A stretch of 64,000 nt of DNA from NCBI RefSeq assembly GCF_030433895.1, contig NZ_JARUXE010000013.1:1-64000 (forward strand), read 5' to 3'. The stretch comes from Arthrobacter sp. PsM3 (GTDB lineage Bacteria; Actinomycetota; Actinomycetes; Actinomycetales; Micrococcaceae). Shown piece by piece: positions 55,885 to 64,000 of this stretch (positions within the stretch are counted from its first letter, which is position 1; every line of letters starts with the position of its first letter). The notes beneath the pieces are model-generated. The model was given only the letters and a program-made list of their open reading frames with translations, was not told the origin of the DNA and ran no database searches. The translations under genes and the position numbers were made by a program.

Positions 55885-56979
55885 TCAGGCCGCGCGGCTG
55901 ACCGTGGCCTCGGCCAGCTTCCGGAGCGCCGTCTTGGGCAGTTCGTCCAGCGGCAGGAGATCCAGGGCGGCGAAGGCTGCGCGGCCGAAGTCCTCGATCA
56001 GTACTTCGGTCGCCTGGAGTGCGCCGCAATCGGAGATGATCCGGCGGATCTCGTCTACGTCGGCATCCACCAGCCCGGGGCTGCCCAGCTTCGCGTCGAT
56101 GAAGGCCGACTCGGCAGGGCTGGCCAGGTCCAGGGCGAAGGCGATCAGCACGGTCCGCTTTCCTTCACGGAGATCGTCCCCCGCCGGTTTGCCGGTGGTC
56201 ACCGGATCGCCGAATACTCCCAGAACGTCGTCGCGGAGCTGGAAGGCCTCGCCCAGCGGGAGGGCGAACGCCGAGTATCCGCGCAGCAGCTCGTCATGGG
56301 CGCCGGCCAGGGCGCCGCCCAAAGCCAGCGGATGTTCCGTGGAGTACTTGGCGGACTTGAAACGGATGATGGACTGGGCGCGGCTGACCGCTCCGGCGCG
56401 GTCCCGTTTGGGCCCGGCGACTTCCTCGAGGATGTCGAGATACTGACCCGCCATGACCTCGGCGCGCATCAGGTTGAAGATGAGCCGTGCCCGGCTCCCG
56501 GAAGCTGCACTCTCCCCGATTTCGGTAAACGACTCCTCGCTGAAGGACAGGCACAGGTCGCCGGTGAGAATAGCGGCAGCGTGGCCGAACCGTTCGCTGT
56601 CCAGCGCCCAGCCCTGCGTCTCGTGCAGCTCGCTGAAGCGCCGGTGCACGCTGGGGCCGCCCCTGCGGGTGTCAGAGCGGTCGATGATGTCGTCGTGGAT
56701 CAGGGCCGCGGCCTGGAAGAGTTCCAGCGCAGAACCTGCGGTCACCACCTCGTTCGCTCCCGCCTCGCCGCCCGCGCCCCGCCAGCCCCAGTAGCACATG
56801 AGGGCCCGCATCCGTTTTCCGCCCGTGACCAGGTTCGAGATGGATCCCATCAGCGGATCAATGTCCGGGGAGATCGAGGACATCACAGACTGGCGCGTCG
56901 TCAGGAAATCTGTGAGCTTTCCGGCGACGGCGGCAACGAACGCAGCCTGCTCCAGGCGCAACTGCTCCGCGAGCGTCAC
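55885..56979 (-). CDS. Polyprenyl diphosphate synthase (trans-isoprenyl synthase)
   Basis: A 364-residue prenyltransferase. The first Asp-rich motif is HDDIID (residues 95-100) and the second is LRDDVLGVFGD (248-258); GGKRMRALM lines the diphosphate pocket. Residues upstream of the first motif are Ala, Leu, Phe and Gln, so product chain length cannot be fixed by eye; geranylgeranyl diphosphate is plausible. Conserved beside the Rv2175c/pknL genes (idsA2 position). GTG start, overlapping the lipoprotein gene by 4 bases. Confidence 0.92.
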   Translation of the reverse strand: MTLAEQLRLEQAAFVAAVAGKLTDFLTTRQSVMSSISPDIDPLMGSISNLVTGGKRMRALMCYWGWRGAGGEAGANEVVTAGSALELFQAAALIHDDIIDRSDTRRGGPSVHRRFSELHETQGWALDSERFGHAAAILTGDLCLSFSEESFTEIGESAASGSRARLIFNLMRAEVMAGQYLDILEEVAGPKRDRAGAVSRAQSIIRFKSAKYSTEHPLALGGALAGAHDELLRGYSAFALPLGEAFQLRDDVLGVFGDPVTTGKPAGDDLREGKRTVLIAFALDLASPAESAFIDAKLGSPGLVDADVDEIRRIISDCGALQATEVLIEDFGRAAFAALDLLPLDELPKTALRKLAEATVSRAA

Positions 56980-57509
56980 TTGACGGACTCGGCGGCAACG
57001 TTCGCCCCGATGGTGAAGGTGGATACGCCGGCGGATTCCACCACCGAGATGTTGACCGTTTCGTTGTCACCGCGGAGGAAGTCCTTGGACGGCACCGCTC
57101 CCACCGTTTCCCCCGGAACCGCCGTAAAGCCCTGGGCAACAAGTTCCTTTGTATAAAAGGCGAGCACCTCGGCCGCGGGAGCGGAGATGCTGCCCACCAG
57201 CGCCACGGTCGCGGGTGCCGTGGTCTTGTCAAAGCTGCTGGAAACAACCTTTGCCCCCGGCATCACCGGCAGTAGCTTCTCCGGAAAACCGGGCACCATG
57301 GCGCCGACGGTGGCCGACGTGCCGGGTTCGGCGGAGGGGCTGGCCGGCGCCGTAGTCGAAGGCTGGGCCGCGGTTGGCGCAGCCGAAGCCGACGGGGAGC
57401 CCGAGGAAGCGGTCCCGGGGTTGGCGGGCGTACATGCGGCCAGGGCCATCAGCGTGCCCGCCGCCAGAACAGCTGCCGCAGCACGTTTGCTCGGTCCAAA
57501 TACCTTCAC
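56976..57509 (-). CDS. Putative lipoprotein
   Basis: A 177-residue exported protein. The signal ends in the lipobox LMALAAC (Cys26), followed by a Ser/Ala/Pro/Thr-rich linker to ~68 and a compact domain to the end (AEVLAFYTKELVAQGFTAV, ETVNISVVESAG). No enzyme motif is visible. AGGAGG lies upstream of the GTG at 57509. Stop overlaps the prenyl synthase start, so the two are likely co-transcribed. Confidence 0.82.
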   Translation of the reverse strand: MKVFGPSKRAAAAVLAAGTLMALAACTPANPGTASSGSPSASAAPTAAQPSTTAPASPSAEPGTSATVGAMVPGFPEKLLPVMPGAKVVSSSFDKTTAPATVALVGSISAPAAEVLAFYTKELVAQGFTAVPGETVGAVPSKDFLRGDNETVNISVVESAGVSTFTIGANVAAESVK

Positions 57510-57583
57510 AGGGACTTTCCTCCTGGGGTTGACGCCGGATTCAGCCTCCAGTTTAGTCAGTCCCGGGGCATAGGATTGAAGTC

Positions 57584-58846
57584 GTGCGGCCGGACCAGGA
57601 TAAACAGCAGCGGGAGCAGCCTCCCCAGGACGCAGCCAGGCGGCCCAGCGAGGCCCACTTGCGCGAGCTCCGGCGAAGCAGCATCATGCACGTGGACATG
57701 GATGCATTCTTTGTCTCCGTGGAACTGCGCAGCCGTCCGGCACTCGTCGGCAAACCCGTCATCGTGGGTTACCCCGCCGACCGTTCCGTCGTACTGTCCG
57801 CCTCCTACGAAGCGCGGCGCTTTGGCGTCAAGTCCGCCATGCCGATGGTGGTTGCCATGCGGATGTGTCCCTCCGCCGTCGTGATCGAGCCCCGGCACAA
57901 GCTTTACTACGAGGTTTCAGGCCAGATCATGGACATCTTCGGTTCGATTACCGAACTCGTGGAGCCCCTCAGCGTGGACGAGGCCTTCCTCGACGTCGGG
58001 GGAGCGATCCGGCGGCTGGGTCCGCCCCGCCGGATCGGTGAACTCATCCGCACCCGTGTCCGCAGCGAGCTGGGCATCACCGCCTCCGTGGGGATTGCCG
58101 CCAGCAAGTTCGTGGCGAAGATTGCTTCCACCCGGTGCAAGCCGAACGGGCTCCTGCTCATCGGCCCGGAAGAGACGGTCCCGTACCTGCACAGCCTGCC
58201 GGTCAGTGCCCTCTGGGGTGTCGGGGCCAAGACCGTCGAGGTGCTCTCACGGATGGGCATCCGGACCGTCGCGGACGTCGCGGCCTCCCCGCTGCCGTCA
58301 CTTCGGAAGGTGCTCGGCGCTTCCGGGGAACACGTTTACCGCCTGTCGTGGGGGATTGACCCCCGCCCGGTAACCCCGGTCCGGCTGGAGAAAAGCATCG
58401 GCGCGGAAGAGACCTTCGCGGTGGACACCGCGGACGAGGCGCTGCTGCACCGGGAACTGCTGCGCCTCTCGCACCGGACGGCGGAGCGGCTCCGCAGCGC
58501 CGGCATGCACGCCCGGACCGTCGCCCTTAAGCTGCGCTATGCGGATTTCTCCACGATCACCCGCAGCCGGACGGTCAGCACCCCGATCGACAGCGCCCAA
58601 CTGCTGTACGCCGTCGCCGTCCAGCTGCTCGAATCAGTCGGCGACCGCCCCATGACCGTCCGTCTGGTGGGGATCAGGGCCGAACAGCTCGAGGAGGCCG
58701 CCCAGGCGCCGCTGCAGCTGAGCCTTGACCGCAGGGATGACAACTGGCGCGCCGCCGAGCAGGTCCTGGACCAGGTGACCCGCAAATTTGGCACCAAATC
58801 GGTGCTTCCGGCCCGGCTGCTGGACCCCGGGGGCAACCCGGGCTGA
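57584..58846 (+). CDS. dinB: DNA polymerase IV
   Basis: A 420-residue Y-family translesion polymerase. Catalytic segments: HVDMDAFFVSVE, YPADRSVVLSASYEARRFGVKSAMP and LSVDEAFLDVGG, followed by the thumb GVGAKTVEVLSRMGI and little-finger domain. The GTG at 57584 gives a ~34-residue extension; an ATG at 57686 starts at the core. No obvious beta-clamp motif is visible at the C-terminus. Confidence 0.93.
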   Translation: MRPDQDKQQREQPPQDAARRPSEAHLRELRRSSIMHVDMDAFFVSVELRSRPALVGKPVIVGYPADRSVVLSASYEARRFGVKSAMPMVVAMRMCPSAVVIEPRHKLYYEVSGQIMDIFGSITELVEPLSVDEAFLDVGGAIRRLGPPRRIGELIRTRVRSELGITASVGIAASKFVAKIASTRCKPNGLLLIGPEETVPYLHSLPVSALWGVGAKTVEVLSRMGIRTVADVAASPLPSLRKVLGASGEHVYRLSWGIDPRPVTPVRLEKSIGAEETFAVDTADEALLHRELLRLSHRTAERLRSAGMHARTVALKLRYADFSTITRSRTVSTPIDSAQLLYAVAVQLLESVGDRPMTVRLVGIRAEQLEEAAQAPLQLSLDRRDDNWRAAEQVLDQVTRKFGTKSVLPARLLDPGGNPG

Positions 58847-59123
58847 CCCCGGGGTTCCCGCTCACTCCTGGATGAAGTCAAGAGGACGTTAGGCATCTTT
58901 CAGAACAGGGCGCGACAAACTATCCTTATTTATACGTAGATTTAGTACGACTGGATCGAGCGTTCGGACTAATGCATGACCAGCTGATCGCCCCGGAAGG
59001 GGTTGTGGAATCCCAAATTCGACCAACGACGGCCATTGGGAACCACACGGGAATCCCGCACGTTGTGGGTTTAGTGACACTGGCCGCGTCAGTCTGGACG
59101 TTGGCCTACTTAAGGAGGTCGTG
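58847..59123 (+). other. Promoter region of the DUF3040 gene
   Basis: 277 bases without a supported gene. The run 58920-58953 (ATTTATACGTAGATTTAG) is among the most AT-rich in the window and is a likely promoter core. Short CCCC/GGGG hairpins follow. AAGGAGGTCGTG precedes the ATG at 59124. Confidence 0.5.
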
Positions 59124-59498
59124 ATGCCGCTCTCGGAGCACGAACAGAAGTTGCTGGAGCAACTTGAGAAGCAGCTGCATGAAGACGATCCCAAGTTCGC
59201 CAGCACCATGGGCTCGGACGCGGGACGTTCATTCTCAACCCGCCATCTGGTGATCGGCGTCCTGGCCACCCTCGCCGGCGTCGTGCTACTGCTCTTTGGC
59301 GTGACGATCCAGAGCATCTTCGTAGGAGTCCTGGGCTTCGTCGTGATGGGCGCGGGCGTGTACTACGCAACCATGCGTGGTGCGGCCGCGGGCAAAGCCA
59401 AAGCCGCAGGGGCAGCCCGGAAGTCCGGGAAGCCCAGGAGTTCGTTCATGAGCAATCTCGAGGAACGCTGGGACGAGAGGCACCGCGGGGAGTCCTGA
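59124..59498 (+). CDS. DUF3040 family membrane protein
   Basis: A 124-residue actinobacterial protein. The family signature MPLSEHEQKLLEQLEKQLHEDDPKFA is at the N-terminus, with two membrane spans at ~42-62 and ~66-84. The basic tail (KAKAAGAARKSGKPRSS) faces the cytoplasm. Conserved near the division cluster; function unknown. ATG 59124 or GTG 59121; the ribosome site is AAGGAGG. Confidence 0.9.
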   Translation: MPLSEHEQKLLEQLEKQLHEDDPKFASTMGSDAGRSFSTRHLVIGVLATLAGVVLLLFGVTIQSIFVGVLGFVVMGAGVYYATMRGAAAGKAKAAGAARKSGKPRSSFMSNLEERWDERHRGES

Positions 59499-59583
59499 CC
59501 GCCCGGCCGGCGCACCCGCGCTCCAGAACCCGACCTCCAGCCCCCGCGCCCCACTTTCCACCACGGCTGGACCCACGTGGCAC

Positions 59584-59609
59584 AAAAGACCCGCTTCGGC
59601 GGGTCTTTT
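59584..59609. terminator. Bidirectional intrinsic terminator
   Basis: AAAAGACCCGC and GCGGGTCTTTT enclose a TTCG tetraloop. Confidence 0.93.
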
Positions 59610-59673
59610 GCCGTTAACGACGGCAGAACACGCGTTCTTCGCCGGACAGGGCGCCGCAGCGCCCTCCTCCAAT

Positions 59674-59728
59674 GCCCTCCCCGGGCCCTCCCCGGGCCCT
59701 CCCCGGGCCCTCCCCGGGCCCTGCCCGG
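59674..59728. repeat. 11-bp tandem repeat (VNTR-like), five copies
   Basis: Units of GCCCTCCCCGG at 59674, 59685, 59696 and 59707 are identical; the fifth (59718) has G for C. It lies in a gene-free stretch between the terminator and the mraZ promoter. Confidence 0.9.
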
Positions 59729-59882
59729 ACCCGCCGGCCCCTTCCGGGCCCCCGCGCGCAGCCCGCCCGCCGCGGTCCCCGGCGATCCCTCCACTGCGCG
59801 CCACCAGGCCTGGTTCCCCGCCATTGCAGGGAGCCGGGCCCGGCTTGCAGCACAAATTGACGCAGAAACGTTCGGCGTGTCG

Positions 59883-59910
59883 TTGACTGTGGAGGGATGT
59901 GGAGTAATGT
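59883..59910 (+). promoter_or_regulatory. mraZ promoter
   Basis: TTGACT (59883-59888), 16-base spacer, TAATGT (59905-59910). Transcription should begin near 59917 and give a leader of ~63 bases to GTG 59980. Confidence 0.75.
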
Positions 59911-59914
59911 GGAG
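59889..59914 (+). promoter_or_regulatory. MraZ box repeats
   Basis: GTGGAG occurs at 59889, 59899 and 59909, exactly 10 bp apart, with GTGGCA in register at 59929. Repeats of this kind bind the ring-shaped MraZ protein. They cover the promoter spacer and minus-10. Confidence 0.8.
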
Positions 59915-59979
59915 GACGTAAGAGGGTAGTGGCAGCACGGGGGACGTTGGGCTTCCTGCGAACAGACGGGCGGTGGGCC

Positions 59980-60408
59980 GTGTTTCTCGGCACACATTCG
60001 CCGCGCCTGGACGAAAAAGGTCGAATCATCCTTCCCGCGAAGTTCCGAGAGGAGCTTGCCGGCGGCCTGGTGCTCACAAGGGGCCAGGAACGCTGCATCT
60101 ACGTCTTCAGTGAGGCGGAGTTCGGCCGGGTTCACGAGCAAATGCGGGAGGCTCCACTCTCCAGCAAGCAAGCTCGCGACTATATCCGGGTCTTCCTCTC
60201 GGGAGCCTCCGATGAAGTACCTGACAAGCAGGGGCGCGTGACGATTCCGCCGGCGCTCCGGGAGTACGCAGGGCTCGGAAGGGAACTGGCCGTCATTGGT
60301 GCAGGAACCCGTGCCGAGATCTGGGACGCCCAGGCCTGGAACGAGTACCTCGCTGAGAAGGAAACGGCCTTCTCGGAGACCGACGACGCAATACCGGGGA
60401 TCTTCTGA
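59980..60408 (+). CDS. mraZ: Transcriptional regulator MraZ
   Basis: A 142-residue protein of two SpoVT/AbrB-like halves: [23 protein letters not shown], and [22 protein letters not shown], each with the conserved DxKGR/QGR-P loop. It controls the division and cell wall operon that it heads. GTG 59980 was chosen because homologues start at MFLGT; GTG 59929 would add 17 residues. It is followed by a leader with hairpins, then rsmH. Confidence 0.94.
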   Translation: MFLGTHSPRLDEKGRIILPAKFREELAGGLVLTRGQERCIYVFSEAEFGRVHEQMREAPLSSKQARDYIRVFLSGASDEVPDKQGRVTIPPALREYAGLGRELAVIGAGTRAEIWDAQAWNEYLAEKETAFSETDDAIPGIF

Positions 60409-60456
60409 AGCCCCACACGCACCAAGCAGCACTGCACGATTCTTGATTGAGATCTC

Positions 60457-60503
60457 CAGCCGCCCATCCGGCTGTTTTCCTGGCTCACTTCCCCGGAGCC
60501 AGG
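60457..60503 (+). ncRNA. Candidate mraW leader RNA with adjacent hairpin
   Basis: Two hairpins in the 197-base mraZ-rsmH gap. CAGCCG/CGGCTG (60457-60474) is followed by TTTT, like a weak terminator. CCTGGCTC/GAGCCAGG (60479-60503) has the loop ACTTCCCCG. A hairpin with a conserved loop before mraW (rsmH) is a described actinobacterial RNA motif; I could not check this loop against its model. Confidence 0.55.
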
Positions 60504-60605
60504 CTGACGCAGGATAGGCGCGGATGGGGATCTGGATTAAGAAGCGGCACGCGCAGCGAGCAGCCGCACTCCAACGAATCAGCCGGACAATGAAAGGACG
60601 CAGGC

Positions 60606-61604
60606 ATGACGGACCCTGACCAGTCGAAGCCTACGTCCGAACGCCATGTACCGGTCCTCAAGGACCGGTGCATCAATTTGTTGGCACCTGGGTTCGAAGC
60701 GGCGCGCAGCCGGGGCGAGACCCCCGTGGCCATTGACGCAACCCTGGGCATGGGCGGCCACGCCGAGGCGATGCTGCAGCGCTTCCCGGATCTGCACCTG
60801 ATCGGCATCGACCGTGATGAGGAAGCCCTGGCCCTCGCCGGGGAGCGTCTCCAGCCCTACGCCAACCGGATCGACCTCGTTCACGCCGTGTACGACGAAA
60901 TCCCCGAGGTCCTGGCGGACCTCGGTTTCGACGAAGTCCACGGAGTCCTGATGGACCTCGGAGTCTCCTCGCTCCAGCTGGACGAACGGGAGCGGGGTTT
61001 CGCCTACTCCTTCGACGCGCCGCTGGACATGCGGATGGACACGAGCCGCGGCCAGACCGCCGCCGACGTCGTCAACAACTACAGCGAAGAGGATCTGGTC
61101 CGGATCATCCGGAAATGGGGCGAAGAGAAGTTTGCCGGCCGCATCGCCAACCGGATCGTCACCGCACGCTCCGCGAAGCCCTTCACCACCACGGGTGAGC
61201 TCGTGGAACAGATCCGCGGAGTGGTACCCGCCGGCGCGGCAAAAACCGGGGGACACCCCGCAAAGCGCACTTTCCAGGCGCTCCGGATCGAGGTCAACGA
61301 AGAGCTGGACGTCCTGGAACGTGCCATCCCCGCGGCCATCAACGCGATCGCCGTCGGCGGCCGCGTGGTCGTGATGTCCTACCACTCGCTGGAGGACAAG
61401 ATCGTCAAGGGCTTCTTTCAGGCCGGATCCAAATCCTCCGCACCACTGGGTTTCCCGGTGGAACTGGAAGAGCACAAGGCGGAGCTGAAATCCCTGACGA
61501 AGGGCACCGAGGTGCCCACCGCCGCCGAAATCGCCGAGAACCCACGCGCCGCATCCGCCCGGCTCCGCGCCGTGGAACGCATCAAAGCCAGGAGGGCCGC
61601 ATGA
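60606..61604 (+). CDS. rsmH: 16S rRNA (cytosine(1402)-N4)-methyltransferase
   Basis: A 332-residue SAM-dependent enzyme for 16S rRNA. Motifs: [23 protein letters not shown] (SAM loop), [20 protein letters not shown] and [22 protein letters not shown] precedes the ATG. Its stop overlaps the ftsL start (ATGA). Confidence 0.96.
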   Translation: MTDPDQSKPTSERHVPVLKDRCINLLAPGFEAARSRGETPVAIDATLGMGGHAEAMLQRFPDLHLIGIDRDEEALALAGERLQPYANRIDLVHAVYDEIPEVLADLGFDEVHGVLMDLGVSSLQLDERERGFAYSFDAPLDMRMDTSRGQTAADVVNNYSEEDLVRIIRKWGEEKFAGRIANRIVTARSAKPFTTTGELVEQIRGVVPAGAAKTGGHPAKRTFQALRIEVNEELDVLERAIPAAINAIAVGGRVVVMSYHSLEDKIVKGFFQAGSKSSAPLGFPVELEEHKAELKSLTKGTEVPTAAEIAENPRAASARLRAVERIKARRAA

Positions 61605-62260
61605 GCACCGCAGCTGTCAGCAGATTCCCCGTTGCCACAGAAGCGACGGCCCGCGCCCTGCCCGGGATCACCCCCGGCACCGGCCCCGACCGGAAGGCGC
61701 GCACCCCGCTCTCGCTGGTGCGCTCAGCCCCGCGCAAACGCCGCGCCCCGTTCGTCGTGCTCTGTTTCGGCCTCCTCGCCGTAGCACTGATGGCGGTGCT
61801 GGTCCTCAACATCTCCGTCTCCACGGCGCAATACCAGCTGGTGCAGCTGCGGAGCGAGCAGTCCACGCTGACGAAGCAGAACCAGGACCTGACCCAGCAG
61901 GTGCAGAACTTCGACGCCCCGCAGAACCTGGCCGCCAAGGCCACCGAACTGGGCATGGTGGCTTCCACGGCCAAGGGCCAGATCGACCTCTCCACCCTGA
62001 AGGTCAGCGGCAAGGCAAAGCCCGCGGTGAAGGGCGACGCCCCGGGCGCCGTCATCGCCGCACCGGCTGTGGCCGGACAACTCGTCGTCGTTCCGCCCGC
62101 GACCGTCAATGAGCCGCTCGCGAACCGCAAGCCCGCCGCCGAGGCAGCCACCGCGCCGGCCGCGGCAGCAGCCGTACCCGCCGCCGTGCCGGTTCCGCCG
62201 GCTGTCGAACTCCACGGGGGCTCGGTCCCGGCCCCCGCGCAGAAGGTCCCGGGAAAGTAA
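61601..62260 (+). CDS. ftsL: FtsL-like cell division protein
   Basis: A 219-residue bitopic protein. The first ~48 residues are cytoplasmic and basic; the span is ~50-72 ([20 protein letters not shown]); then a coiled-coil heptad region ([25 protein letters not shown]). The fit is by position between rsmH and ftsI plus topology, as FtsL sequences diverge. The last ~100 residues are an unusually long Ala/Pro/Val tail. Confidence 0.8.
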   Translation: MSTAAVSRFPVATEATARALPGITPGTGPDRKARTPLSLVRSAPRKRRAPFVVLCFGLLAVALMAVLVLNISVSTAQYQLVQLRSEQSTLTKQNQDLTQQVQNFDAPQNLAAKATELGMVASTAKGQIDLSTLKVSGKAKPAVKGDAPGAVIAAPAVAGQLVVVPPATVNEPLANRKPAAEAATAPAAAAAVPAAVPVPPAVELHGGSVPAPAQKVPGK

Positions 62261-62302
62261 CGCAGGACGGACCACCAGCCAGGCAAGCAGCAAGGACACA
62301 TC

Positions 62303-64000
62303 GTGGCAAAGAACACCGGCAGGGCACGCAAGGCGAAAGCGCCAAGCGCGACCCTGCGGCTGCGGCTGGGCCTCGGCGTCATGCTGGCGCTCCTGCTCGT
62401 CGTCGGCGGAAAGCTGTTTTTGGTCCAGGGCCTAGACGTCGGGGGCATGGCCGAAGCCGCACTCCAGAACAGGCTCACCCCCGTCGAACTCCCGGCCGAG
62501 CGCGGCAGCATCCTCGATGCCAACGGCGCCGTCCTGGCCAGCAGTGTGATCCGCTACAACGTTGTGGTGGACCAGAGAGTCAACACCAAAACCGAGTCGT
62601 TCCGCCGGTTCGATGAGGGCAAGGATGAGCTGGTCAAAGTCTCCCGCGACCAGGGCATCTCCGAGCTTGCCACGCTGCTGGGTATGGACATGGCCGCGGT
62701 CAAGGAGGCACTCACCGGGGACAAGCCGTACTACATCGTGGCCAAGGACCTCAAGCCTGACGTCGAGGACCGCATCTCCAAACTGCAGATCCCCGGCATC
62801 GTCACCGTGGGCACCACTAAGCGGGTCTACCCCAACGGCTCGGTGGCCGGCGGGATTGTCGGCTTCCTGAAGGACGGCACCACCGGACAGGCCGGCCTTG
62901 AGCAGACCCAGGACGAGATCCTCCGGGGCACCCCCGGCAAACGGCTCTTCGAAATCGGCGCCGACGGGCTGCGCATCCCGGTCGGAGTGGACCAGTTGAC
63001 CCCCGCCGTCAATGGCAAGGACCTCAAGCTCACCCTCAACTCGGACCTGCAGTACTTCGCCCAGCAGGCGATCCAGAGCCAGAAAGACAAGCTCAGCGCC
63101 GAATGGGGCGTCATAGTCGTCTCCGATGTCAAGACCGGCAACATCATCGCCATGGCGGACACCAACTCCCCGGACCCCAACGACCCGGGCAAGTCCGACC
63201 CCAAGGACCGCGGCGTCCGCGCCGTCACAGCAGCCTACGAGCCCGGTTCGGTGGAGAAAATGATCACCGCCGCAGCCGCGATCGAAGAAGGCACCGCCCA
63301 CCCGCTGGATCACATCACCGTTCCGCCGACCTACACCGTCGACGGCCAGACCTTCACCGATGCTTTTGTCCACGGCACCGAGGAACGGACCCTGGCCGGC
63401 ATCATCGGCTACTCCATGAACACCGGCACCGTAATGGTGGGCGAGCGGCTCAGCAAGGAGAAGCGTCACGACTGGCTGCAGAAGTTCGGCATCGGCGAGG
63501 CGCCGGACATCGGGCTGCCCGCAGAATCCCCCGGCATCCTGACGCCGGCCGATCAATGGGACGGCCGGCAGCAGTACACCGTCCTCTTCGGCCAGGGCGT
63601 GGCCCAGTCGACCCTCCAGACTGTCCGCGCCTACCAGAGCATCGCCAACGGCGGCGTCATGCTCCAGCCGAGGCTGATTGACAGCTACATCAACCCGGAC
63701 GGCACCGAGGAGAAGGTCCCGGCCCAGGCGCCCCGGCAGATTGTCACCAAGGACACTGCCCAACAGGTCCGCGACATCCTGGAGAGCGCCGTGACCGAGG
63801 GCGAAATCAAGGACGCCGCGATAGACGGCTACCGGGTAGGGGCGAAGACCGGAACATCAGAATCGCCCTGCGACGACGGCAAGTCCGGCTTCTGCGGCTA
63901 CACCGCTTCCATGGTGGGAATGGCGCCGATGGACGATCCGCGGTTTATTGTTGAAGTGGTCCTGCAACGGCCCAAGGGCAGCATCTACGGAATCACCAAT
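62303..64000 (+). CDS. ftsI: Peptidoglycan transpeptidase FtsI (PBP3/PbpB type), 3' partial
   Basis: The frame stays open to the window end. One span at ~17-40, then the PBP dimerisation domain (LPAERGSILDANGAVLA). The transpeptidase domain shows SxxK in YEPGSVEKM, SxN in YSMNTGTV and KTG in GAKTGTSE, so all active-site motifs are present. It crosslinks septal peptidoglycan. GTG 62303 follows AAGGACA. Only part of the C-terminal end is missing. Confidence 0.94.
   Translation, partial: MAKNTGRARKAKAPSATLRLRLGLGVMLALLLVVGGKLFLVQGLDVGGMAEAALQNRLTPVELPAERGSILDANGAVLASSVIRYNVVVDQRVNTKTESFRRFDEGKDELVKVSRDQGISELATLLGMDMAAVKEALTGDKPYYIVAKDLKPDVEDRISKLQIPGIVTVGTTKRVYPNGSVAGGIVGFLKDGTTGQAGLEQTQDEILRGTPGKRLFEIGADGLRIPVGVDQLTPAVNGKDLKLTLNSDLQYFAQQAIQSQKDKLSAEWGVIVVSDVKTGNIIAMADTNSPDPNDPGKSDPKDRGVRAVTAAYEPGSVEKMITAAAAIEEGTAHPLDHITVPPTYTVDGQTFTDAFVHGTEERTLAGIIGYSMNTGTVMVGERLSKEKRHDWLQKFGIGEAPDIGLPAESPGILTPADQWDGRQQYTVLFGQGVAQSTLQTVRAYQSIANGGVMLQPRLIDSYINPDGTEEKVPAQAPRQIVTKDTAQQVRDILESAVTEGEIKDAAIDGYRVGAKTGTSESPCDDGKSGFCGYTASMVGMAPMDDPRFIVEVVLQRPKGSIYGITN

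Noticed and set aside
59674..59728. Short repeats as a CRISPR array
   Set aside because: The units are 11 bp and directly abutting, without spacers or cas genes.
63220..63270. Unusual FtsI active site
   Set aside because: Although it reads SVEK rather than a commoner STxK form, SxxK, SxN and KTG are all intact, so nothing is missing.

Overview
The window is a high-GC actinobacterial chromosome segment. Its protein sequences fit a Micrococcaceae genome of the Arthrobacter/Pseudarthrobacter type: GTG starts are common, most stop codons are TGA or TAG, and it carries actinobacterial signature genes (PknL with its small DNA-binding partner, FtsR, GarA-type FHA protein, DUF3040). No plasmid or prophage genes are visible. 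From remembered gene order, most of it matches blocks of the Mycobacterium tuberculosis map (about Rv1691-Rv1702c, Rv1708-Rv1713, Rv1826-Rv1830 and Rv2187-Rv2163c). I infer an ancient backbone interrupted by accessory inserts.

Layout. 1-10032: TPR-like protein (5' end outside the window), HAD phosphatase, small protein, tlyA, NAD kinase, recN, pyrG, ADP-ribose hydrolase, xerD; closely packed and co-directional. 10033-25766: accessory block with a frameshifted 13E12-type HNH gene, GNAT, MTH1-like Nudix, an ECF sigma factor with a duplicated-domain membrane protein, the methylcitrate operon (gntR-prpD-prpB-prpC against divergent prpE), and a CitA/CitB-type two-component system divergent from a dicarboxylate symporter. 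25767-33949: parA-scpA-scpB-rluB-tyrA-cmk-acyltransferase-der, almost without gaps. 33950-38616: tRNA-Pro, an Fpg/Nei glycosylase, then gcvH, garA, ftsR, a bifunctional nuclease and a second MerR gene. 38617-43408: an orphan ParA, pyruvate carboxylase and two palindromic elements. 43409-57583: acyl-CoA synthetase, glucokinase, two tandem alpha/beta hydrolases, acyltransferase, class II DAHP synthase, pknL, LysM/transglycosylase, the Rv2175c-like protein, polyprenyl synthase and a lipoprotein. 57584-64000: dinB, DUF3040, then the start of the division and cell wall cluster (mraZ, rsmH, ftsL, ftsI truncated by the window end).

The genes combine into several units: propionate breakdown (methylcitrate cycle) under a GntR regulator with two matching operators; C4-dicarboxylate or citrate sensing and uptake; anaplerosis (pyc); chromosome condensation (ScpAB); and Ser/Thr-kinase signalling (PknL, FHA protein). 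The clearest regulatory signals are non-coding: three GTGGAG repeats at exact 10-bp spacing across the mraZ promoter, a hairpin leader before rsmH, paired GTGTATACAC operators at prp, and two intergenic palindromes whose inner arms differ but stay complementary. I found no CRISPR array, prophage or clearly new defence system. The least explained genetic units are the ECF sigma/duplicated-domain membrane protein pair and the repeat-rich TPR protein.
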